A stretch of 41,704 nt of DNA, taken from assembly GCA_029557895.1 (NCBI GenBank), contig JAKQHT010000009.1:69108-110811 (forward strand). Direction: 5' to 3'. This document shows, piece after piece, positions 34,632 to 41,704 of this stretch. Numbering within the stretch: the first letter of the stretch is position 1; each line of letters starts with the position of its first letter. The stretch comes from Bacteroidota bacterium. Lineage in GTDB: Bacteria; Bacteroidota; Bacteroidia; Flavobacteriales; Flavobacteriaceae. The notes under the pieces were generated by a model. The model was not told the origin of the DNA, made no database searches, and saw only the letters and a list, made by a program, of their open reading frames with translations. The position numbers and the translations under genes were made by a program.

Positions 34632-37600
34632 TCAATACTTTATGACAGCTTTTGTATTGATGTTGCCTGTTCCGGTTTGAACTTGGATAATATAATTGCC
34701 TTCGGATACATGGCTTACAGGAATTCGCATTTCATTATTGAGAGTTGTATTGGTTGAATTCCATGACCTCACGGTCTGTCCTATAGTATTTATCAGATAG
34801 ATCTGTTTTATTTCAACAGATTGAGGTGCCTTGATGTAAATCTCTCGTGGACTTTGAAGATAATTTACAATAATGTCTTGGAGTTGATTATCAATGATAT
34901 TCAAAGTATTGTCTTCCTTAAAGGTAATGTAGAACCTGTTGACATAAGACCCTATCGGTAGATTTGCCTGATAACCAAAGTCATTGTTGATCAAAGTGTA
35001 AGTGTTTGATAACGAATCATACAGGTAAACGTCAATGGTTTCATCAAAGTTTTCGATGTCCGCAACGGTCAGGGCTACATTGCCGCTCTCTGCCTGTTCA
35101 ATCTGTATCGGGTACATTTTATCTGGGTCAAAATTACCGACACCTTGTATGACATACTTGTTTCCATCGATTATAAAATTCATATCGCTTGGGTAAGCAT
35201 CAGAATTTAAAGCATCGTAACCATAATCAAATCCATCTGTTGCTTCGTTATTGGGGGTAAAAGCGAGCAGGAGGTGCCTTGCGCTGTTTGCCGGTGTGAT
35301 ATAATTGAAGCGAATGCGCTTTATCAAGTCTGTATCGTCTATATCTGTATTCTCTGGGCCATTATTTCTTAAGAACATGGAGTTGCCACCTGATTCTTTA
35401 GCAAATGTTCTTTGACTGTTTTTAAACCGTACAGTGCCACCATTTATTCCGTTCACAAAAAATCCCTGACCAACTGCGATATAGCGCCTTGGTGTTTTGG
35501 TCCCCGCATCGCCAATCCCGTTGATTTCTGATGGGGGCGTGGATGCTGGGTTTCCACCACTCAAATTATAATAGGCATAGCCACCTTCATATTGGCTCAA
35601 ATAATGGGAGTTATTGGTAGAGGATTGTACCCAATATTTGATAGTGCCATCAATGCTTTGCGTGCTACCCGCATTGGCTTGGGCTCCAGGATAGTTGTCT
35701 TTGATAAACTCATGTGCGTCAATGGCAGATGGATATGGATTGCCAATCAGGATTTCATTGCCTGTGGCCACGGTTTCTTCAATCGTGCCGGTGTTTGGCT
35801 GTCCTTTAAAGCTGTAGTTCTGGTCTGGACTTCCAACCCCACCCGTACCTTTCATTGAATAGCCACTGCCAGTATTGATGGATGTAGATTGGTCAATATC
35901 TATCCAGGCATCATAGTCATCTGCCGGGCCATTAAAAAGATAGAGCCAGCGGTTGCTCAATGTAATAGGAGAGGTGGTATTACTCCCATTTTGACCGTTC
36001 GTCCATTGTACTGGACTGCTGCCATCATACAGGATACTGTTAAGCGTATAGCTCCTGTTGTTGGAAGAATTCAATATCCCTGTAGCTCCGGCTGTACTAA
36101 CGGGACTTCCCCAATAGTTGTAATTATACCTGTTGCCTGTGCCTTGCTGGTCTATTTCCAAAGTCCCTGAACCGTTATAGTCAACATAACTGCCTTCTGG
36201 TTGTAGTAGTTGCGATTCGCCTTCTAAATCCAAAACACCGTCAATTCTCAGGTATTTGGTAACGTCCAAGCGCTGGTCGTTGGTAACACTGTACTTGTTG
36301 CTGTCCACCAACAAGCCGAGCACAGTGGTCGTTCTGTTTGAGGTTACGTTGTGGTTTGTTCTAACGATGTTCCAATTGATACCATCTGTATTAGGTATTA
36401 GTTGTGCACTACTTGCATTCCAAGTTGTTGGAGTGTCCCAGTTTCCGTTAGTAACAGATTGGTATGGTAATGGCGCTGTTTCTTCTTGGGTAGAAAGAAT
36501 ATTGCGCAATCTACCATTTATTCCTCCCGTATTGTTGGTCAAATAACCTCCCGAAAGGTCGGTTGCTTGGTTCATTCGGTAGTACGCCCTTAAATCTGCC
36601 CAATTTAATCCAGCGATGTCACGCGGAATAATGCTTCCCCTTACAGTACTGCCATTGTTTTGGATTTCTTGGTTCATCATTTCGCGTATTTGGTCTTGTG
36701 TCAATGCTACATTCCATATACGCAACTCATCAAGCCAGCCATTAAAAAAGTTGGATGGCGTATTGTTAGCTCTGTCCATAGCACCTAATAAAAAGTCCAT
36801 GGTGTTGCTTGTAGGCGCAGTACCGGTAGCAGTAGTTTTTAAAATACCGTCGATATAAATACGGTATGTAGAACTATGGCGTGTTACGGCTACATGGTGC
36901 CAACGGTCGGTGTTTACGTTGTTTGCCGAGATTTGCCCGCTTGCATCCCATCTAAACTGGATGTTGTTGTTCACATAGCGCAAGTCAAAACCAGTGTTCA
37001 GGTTGTCTGCATTTCTTTTGGAAAGTATGGTTTTAACGTTACCGTTGGACACATTAGGTTTCACCCATATTTCAATACTGAAATTACCCGAAAGGTTAAA
37101 ATTATTTTCAAAGGAAATATTGTCGTTAATACCGTCAAAGTCAATTACGTCATCGGCACAAGCCTGGAAATTAACATTTGTAATGTTTGCCTGTGAGTTG
37201 CCACAAGGTGCCGAGTTAAACAATGTCCAAGTAAGGTTATACGTAGCACCGCTTTCTCCTGTAAACACCGCATTAGGGTCGTTTATGTTTGAGAAACTAA
37301 AACTACTTCCCGCTGGTATTGATACTGCCGACCATTGACCGCTACCATTGGCAGTTAGCGTCATTTGAGCTGTACAATCTGTTGACGGAGTAGCAATAGA
37401 TGCCGTAGCTGTTTCAAAAGGTATAATGGTATAGGTTACATAATCGCTGTCATTGCTACAAGGTGCAATTGCAGAGTTACTGGTAAAGGTTAATGTTACC
37501 GAGCCGTTGGCTATATCGTTGGCACTTGGTGTATAAACAGCATTTACAAGCGTATCGTTGTCAAATGAACCATTGCCCGAAGTTGTCCAAATACCGGTTG

Positions 37601-40600
37601 TACCACTGCTTACCGTAGCATTGAGGCTGATTGTACCTGTAGCGCACACCGTTTGGTCTGCACCGACATTGACTACCGGTTGTCTGTTGATGGTTACTAC
37701 TTTGGTATCAGAAACAGAACCGCAAGGTCCCGGTGGATTATTGGTAGTATAGGTAAGCGTTACCGTGCCGTTGGCAATATCGGCAGGGCTTGGGTTGTAA
37801 TTACCACCGGAGAAACTTCCTGTTCCCGAGGTGCTCCATGTTGCCGAAGCAGCACCGCCACCAAAAGCAGTACCGGTTAAAGGCACAGCATCACCTTCAC
37901 AAATGGTTATATCTGCTCCTGCGTTCACGGTGGCTTCCGGGTTTACGGTAATGACTACGGTATCCATCACGGCAGTACAAGGACCTGCCGGGTCATTGGT
38001 GGTTAGCGTTAGTGTTACCGTGCCACTCGTTATAGTAGGCGTATAGGTGGTGTTTAAAGCATTGGCATCGGAGAAACTACCACTTGGTGCACTCCACGTT
38101 GCAGTAGTAGCACCACCGCCAATACTGCCGTTTAAGGTAATGCTGCCATTACTGCAAATAATTTGGTTTGTGCCGGCGTAAACCGTAGCAGCAGGATTAA
38201 TAGTGACAACCATACTATCGCTTACCGAACCGCAAATGCCATCGCTTGGGGTGTTAGTATAAGTTAATGTTACTGTACCTATTAAAATATCATATGCACT
38301 TGGTGTATAAATTGTTCCTGAAAAACTACCCGTGCCCGAGGTACTCCATACCGCAACAGCATTAGTGCCACCATAAGAAGCAGATGATAAATTTACAGTA
38401 TCGCCCTCACATATCGTGGTGTCTGCAGGAATTGTTACTGTTGCAGGTGCATTAATGGTTGCCGATTCTGATAATGGATTAACACAGCCCACGCCATTAC
38501 TATTAGGAGCATTTGTGTATTGAATGCTAGTTAAGGTATAAGTTCCTGCACCAAGCCCAGGGAATGTTACTGTTCCGGTTGCACCAATATTAAATGTGCC
38601 AGCTGGATTACCGTTAAAATTGTAAGACACGGTTGTGTTGGGAGTTCCTGTAACTATTACATCGTCTCCTTGGCATATAGTTGCCAGATTGGTAAAAGTG
38701 GCTGTTGGGTTTTCGATGACATAGATATGCATAGTGCTCACAATCGGGTCGCAAAACGGATTCCAGACATTATTTGATACCAAACGTATAGTGATAACAT
38801 CACCGGCTTGTGCACCAGCAGGTAGTGTGTAGGTACTGTTTGTGGCATATAAATCTCTGGCAGGAGGATACACCCAACTTCCAAAATAGCAAGAATTACC
38901 TATTGGGATGCCTGTACAATAACGAGGCGGTTGATATGTTCCTATGATAGAAAAACTTCCTCCTACACCATTGTCACTCCATTCCCATTCATAAGGTTGT
39001 AAACTACCCACATTTCCGTTCATTGTAACAGAAGGCGTACCCTCACACACATAAATATCGGGACCGGCATCAATAGGATTATTTGAATAACTAATTAATA
39101 CGCCTAATGACCTTGATGGGGAAGTGCCACAAGCATTACTGGCTGTTACAGAAATATATTGTAAAAATGTGATATTTCCGGTTATTTCCACTTCTATTTG
39201 GTTAGTACCTTGCCCGTTAGTGATAGTCATTGAACCTGGAACGGTCCAAGTATAGTATTCTACGTTAGGATCATAGGCAACATAATAAATGGCTGTGCTA
39301 ATGGGACATAAAAATGAACTGGGTCCGTTAATCTGCCCCGGTCTTGCAGGTGTACCGTAATATACGGTTATTGTACCGGTCATCGTTGCGGTATTGCAAC
39401 TATTTGTGGCAGTTATTGTATAGTTAAACACACCGCTTACACTATTATCTGGATTGCCATTTATTCTTACTCTGTTGAGAGCAGGGTTATAAACACCATT
39501 TACGCCTGCAGGAAGACCGGTTATTGTTACTGAAGTGGCGTTAACCACATTGAAATCAATGTTTTCTACGGTTCCTATTGGATTTCCTCCAGTACGACAA
39601 ACACTTTGGTCGGCACTTGCAGAAAGTAGGGTTATTGAGGTGCTCGGGTTTACGGTAACGGTGATGGTATCTGTATTTTGGCAGCCGTTAACATCTGTTC
39701 CAGTTACTGTATAGGTATGTGTTCCCGAAGAAGGAGTAATAGTTACGCCATTTACAACACCGTGACTCCAACTGTAAGTGGCTGCACCATTTCCTGTTAG
39801 GGTTAAAGAATCTCCTTCACAGATAGTGATGTTGTTACTACTGCCATTTGCAAAAGCTGTAATGGTAGGTAATGGATTAACCGTCATAACCAAACTTTCT
39901 ATTTGAGGTACAGGAGCGGCACAAGTGGCGTTGGAGGTAACATGTACAGAAACTGTTGCGCCGTTTAAAGCGGCATTGGCTGTTGTAGTATAGGTAGTGC
40001 CTGTGCCTACCTGTGTTGCGCCAACAAACCATTGGTATGTAGGGTTGCTGCCTCCGTTAATTAAGTTGGTTACAAAAAATGTTACAGAATCTCCGGTACA
40101 CACAGGGTTTGCAGTGGTGTTTAAGGTAAACGATACCGGTAGCGATGGGTTTACCGCCATGGTTATGGTATTGCTCTGTTGCTGTGTGGCACATACAGAG
40201 GCACTTGAGGTCATGGTGACATATACCTCATCATTATGCTCTAATGTTGAAGTGTTATAAGTAGCATTGGTTGCACCGCCTACAGGGTTGCCGTTTACAT
40301 ACCATTGGTATGCGGGTGTACTGCCACCATTTACAGGTGTTGCCGTAAAGGTTACCGGTGTACCCTCACAAACCGGCGAGACAGGGTTTGAGGCAATACT
40401 TACAGAAGCACCTTGCGCCGCATCGGTAATGGTAACGGTGGCGTTACAGGTTGCGCTGTTTCCTGCAGCATCGGTAACGGTAAGCGTTACGGTATTGGCT
40501 CCAATATCACTACAATCAAAACTAGTTTGTGATAAACTTAATGTTACTGCACCACAGTTATCAGAAGAGCCGTTGTCAATAGCGTTGGCTGTTATAGATA

Positions 40601-41704
40601 CTGTTCCTGTTGCAGGGTTTAGCTGCGCGCTAATGTTTTGACACACTGCCACAGGTGGTTGGTTGTCTATTACGGTTACGGTTTGTGTACAGGTAGCTGT
40701 GTTACCATTACCATCGGTAGCTGTCCATGTAACGGTTGTGGTGCCTATCGGGAATACCGTAGGCGCATCGTTGCTATAACCTGCACCACAATTGTCATTA
40801 ACTATAGGTGTACCAAGGTTGATACCACTGGCAGTGCATTGTCCGACATCGGTATTTACGGTAATATCTGCGGGGCAGGTAATGGTTGGCGGTGTATTGT
40901 CCACTACCGTTACGTTTTGGATACAGGTAGTTGTATTGCCATGAATATCTGTTACCGTCCAGGTCACTTGTGTGGTTCCTAAAGGATATGTTGCAGGACC
41001 GTTATTGGTTGCAGAAGCAATACCGCAGTTGTCGGTTGTTGCTGGTGTGCCAAGCACAATGCTTGTGGCTTCACAGCCGGTATCGGCATTGACGGTTACG
41101 TCTGCCGGACAGGTAATCTGCGGTGCTTCGGTATCGTTGACAGTGATGGAAAATGTACAGGTTGTAGTATTGCCGTTACCGTCATCGGCAGTAAAAATTA
41201 ATGTGGTTGTCCCAACCGGAAATGTGCTTCCTGAAGGTAATCCGCTTGTTTGGGTTACGGTTACGGTACCGCAGGTATCGGTAGCAGTAGGTGTTGCAAA
41301 CGTAACTAAAGCACCACATATACCGGTATTGTTGGATACGGTTATGTTTGAAGGGCATAAAGTAAAAGTTGGTGCCGTAATATCAGCAATGACCACATTT
41401 TGTGTTTGCGTTGCTGAATTTCCATTCACGTCGGTGTAGGTCCAGGTCACGACTGTTGTACCTTGGGTGTTGATGGGAAGCGTTGCATCATGTGTCACGG
41501 TTACCGTGCCGCCACAGTTGTCGGTAGCGGTTGGTGCGGTCAGCGAGGTAACTTCACATTCTGCGGTCACGTCAGACAATGTTGCTACGTCCGGAGTTGG
41601 TGCCGTAATATCAGCAATGACCACATTTTGTGTTTGCGTTGCTGAATTTCCATTTACGTCTGTGTAGGTCCAGGTCACGACTGTTGTACCTTGGGTGTTG
41701 ATGG
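34632..41704 (-). CDS. Giant SprB/adhesin-like surface protein: HYR, Ig/PKD-like repeats, LamG, T9SS tail; 5' end outside window
   Basis: At least 2357 codons, open to the right edge, so the N-terminus is missing. From the visible N-terminal side: near-identical 76-residue units (ITAPTPDVATLSDVTAECEV...), then about four HYR repeats (APQITCPADVTVNADTGCEA, PPTITCPADITVNTDVGQCT) with paired cysteines. A run of Ig/PKD-like domains follows (NPVCTGDSVTFFVTN, ADITICEGDAVPLTGTAFGG, TWSTSGTGSFSG). Then a LamG domain (DVIDFDGINDNISFENNF ... WLDELRIWNVALTQDQIREM), the GNPYPSAIDAHEFI module also present in the neighbouring adhesin, and a type A T9SS domain (IYLINTIGQTVRSWN, EGNYIIQVQTGTGNINTKAV). HYR-repeat giants such as SprB are gliding adhesins; this one ends in a type A rather than a type B tail. 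Function as a surface adhesin is inferred. Confidence 0.92.
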   Translation of the reverse strand, partial: INTQGTTVVTWTYTDVNGNSATQTQNVVIADITAPTPDVATLSDVTAECEVTSLTAPTATDNCGGTVTVTHDATLPINTQGTTVVTWTYTDVNGNSATQTQNVVIADITAPTFTLCPSNITVSNNTGICGALVTFATPTATDTCGTVTVTQTSGLPSGSTFPVGTTTLIFTADDGNGNTTTCTFSITVNDTEAPQITCPADVTVNADTGCEATSIVLGTPATTDNCGIASATNNGPATYPLGTTQVTWTVTDIHGNTTTCIQNVTVVDNTPPTITCPADITVNTDVGQCTASGINLGTPIVNDNCGAGYSNDAPTVFPIGTTTVTWTATDGNGNTATCTQTVTVIDNQPPVAVCQNISAQLNPATGTVSITANAIDNGSSDNCGAVTLSLSQTSFDCSDIGANTVTLTVTDAAGNSATCNATVTITDAAQGASVSIASNPVSPVCEGTPVTFTATPVNGGSTPAYQWYVNGNPVGGATNATYNTSTLEHNDEVYVTMTSSASVCATQQQSNTITMAVNPSLPVSFTLNTTANPVCTGDSVTFFVTNLINGGSNPTYQWFVGATQVGTGTTYTTTANAALNGATVSVHVTSNATCAAPVPQIESLVMTVNPLPTITAFANGSSNNITICEGDSLTLTGNGAATYSWSHGVVNGVTITPSSGTHTYTVTGTDVNGCQNTDTITVTVNPSTSITLLSASADQSVCRTGGNPIGTVENIDFNVVNATSVTITGLPAGVNGVYNPALNRVRINGNPDNSVSGVFNYTITATNSCNTATMTGTITVYYGTPARPGQINGPSSFLCPISTAIYYVAYDPNVEYYTWTVPGSMTITNGQGTNQIEVEITGNITFLQYISVTASNACGTSPSRSLGVLISYSNNPIDAGPDIYVCEGTPSVTMNGNVGSLQPYEWEWSDNGVGGSFSIIGTYQPPRYCTGIPIGNSCYFGSWVYPPARDLYATNSTYTLPAGAQAGDVITIRLVSNNVWNPFCDPIVSTMHIYVIENPTATFTNLATICQGDDVIVTGTPNTTVSYNFNGNPAGTFNIGATGTVTFPGLGAGTYTLTSIQYTNAPNSNGVGCVNPLSESATINAPATVTIPADTTICEGDTVNLSSASYGGTNAVAVWSTSGTGSFSGTIYTPSAYDILIGTVTLTYTNTPSDGICGSVSDSMVVTINPAATVYAGTNQIICSNGSITLNGSIGGGATTATWSAPSGSFSDANALNTTYTPTITSGTVTLTLTTNDPAGPCTAVMDTVVITVNPEATVNAGADITICEGDAVPLTGTAFGGGAASATWSTSGTGSFSGGNYNPSPADIANGTVTLTYTTNNPPGPCGSVSDTKVVTINRQPVVNVGADQTVCATGTISLNATVSSGTTGIWTTSGNGSFDNDTLVNAVYTPSANDIANGSVTLTFTSNSAIAPCSNDSDYVTYTIIPFETATASIATPSTDCTAQMTLTANGSGQWSAVSIPAGSSFSFSNINDPNAVFTGESGATYNLTWTLFNSAPCGNSQANITNVNFQACADDVIDFDGINDNISFENNFNLSGNFSIEIWVKPNVSNGNVKTILSKRNADNLNTGFDLRYVNNNIQFRWDASGQISANNVNTDRWHHVAVTRHSSTYRIYIDGILKTTATGTAPTSNTMDFLLGAMDRANNTPSNFFNGWLDELRIWNVALTQDQIREMMNQEIQNNGSTVRGSIIPRDIAGLNWADLRAYYRMNQATDLSGGYLTNNTGGINGRLRNILSTQEETAPLPYQSVTNGNWDTPTTWNASSAQLIPNTDGINWNIVRTNHNVTSNRTTTVLGLLVDSNKYSVTNDQRLDVTKYLRIDGVLDLEGESQLLQPEGSYVDYNGSGTLEIDQQGTGNRYNYNYWGSPVSTAGATGILNSSNNRSYTLNSILYDGSSPVQWTNGQNGSNTTSPITLSNRWLYLFNGPADDYDAWIDIDQSTSINTGSGYSMKGTGGVGSPDQNYSFKGQPNTGTIEETVATGNEILIGNPYPSAIDAHEFIKDNYPGAQANAGSTQSIDGTIKYWVQSSTNNSHYLSQYEGGYAYYNLSGGNPASTPPSEINGIGDAGTKTPRRYIAVGQGFFVNGINGGTVRFKNSQRTFAKESGGNSMFLRNNGPENTDIDDTDLIKRIRFNYITPANSARHLLLAFTPNNEATDGFDYGYDALNSDAYPSDMNFIIDGNKYVIQGVGNFDPDKMYPIQIEQAESGNVALTVADIENFDETIDVYLYDSLSNTYTLINNDFGYQANLPIGSYVNRFYITFKEDNTLNIIDNQLQDIIVNYLQSPREIYIKAPQSVEIKQIYLINTIGQTVRSWNSTNTTLNNEMRIPVSHVSEGNYIIQVQTGTGNINTKAVIKY
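41371..41704. repeat. 228-bp tandem DNA repeat inside the giant gene
   Basis: The segment from 41371 recurs from 41599 with period 228 bp (76 codons) and is nearly identical over the 106 bp visible (differences at the TTCACGTCG / TTTACGTCT site). The second unit is cut by the window edge, so the copy number is unknown. Confidence 0.9.

Noticed and set aside
41371..41704. Regular repeats that could be taken for a CRISPR-type array
   Set aside because: The 228-bp units are in frame within a long open reading frame, with no spacers, and encode a 76-residue adhesin repeat.

Overview
The window looks like a chromosomal segment from a gliding-type member of the Bacteroidetes, most probably Flavobacteriaceae. 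The evidence is a gldI-type lipoprotein, two very large proteins with type IX secretion (T9SS) sorting tails, a FecI/FecR/TonB-receptor signalling set, the rpsF-rpsR-rplI operon without ssb, and many promoters of the Bacteroidetes form TTG-N18 to 22-TAnnTTTG. No tRNA, rRNA, CRISPR array, transposase or phage gene was seen.

Layout. 1-2202: 5' part of a secreted M4 metallopeptidase, cut by the window edge. 2284-5521: ndk, then a divergent operon of a DHH phosphoesterase (NrnA-like), GldI and a cyclophilin-FKBP fusion lipoprotein. 5603-9454: a minus-strand block with a SMUG2-type DNA glycosylase, a RelE/ParE toxin-antitoxin pair, a broken copy of the glycosylase 5' end, a perfect 33-bp palindrome, the methylmalonyl-CoA mutase large subunit and a small unknown gene. 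9596-12603: a GH53 galactanase lipoprotein divergent from argS. 12607-16386: sigma factor, FecR anti-sigma and STN-type TonB receptor (transcribed right to left). 16569-24136: housekeeping and scattered genes (MacB-type ATPase, rdgB, a small lipoprotein, rlmH, nadC, yihY, priA, a LytTR regulator). 24274-26009: ribosomal operon and a DUF6495-like gene. 26079-28867: MacB-type permease divergent from hisS. 28951-41704: two giant surface proteins with LamG domains and T9SS tails. The second is rich in HYR and Ig/PKD-like repeats and its start lies beyond the right edge.

How the parts work together. GldI fits with the gliding/T9SS machinery that would export the two giant proteins and probably the M4 protease. 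The sigma/FecR/receptor set is a self-contained cell-surface signalling and uptake unit of unknown substrate. The ATPase at 16.6 kb and the permease at 26.1 kb are both MacB-like and may be partners although separated.

Most notable. The toxin-antitoxin cassette lies between two 79-bp direct repeats exactly 700 bp apart. The repeats are the first part of the SMUG2 glycosylase gene. One copy is the start of the intact gene, and the other is a 31-codon remnant left upstream. The cassette appears to have inserted into the 5' end of the glycosylase gene, rebuilt its start, and placed it directly after the toxin stop codon. The second most interesting item is a roughly 600-residue module shared by the two giant T9SS proteins, between LamG and the sorting tail. 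I do not recognise it as a named domain.
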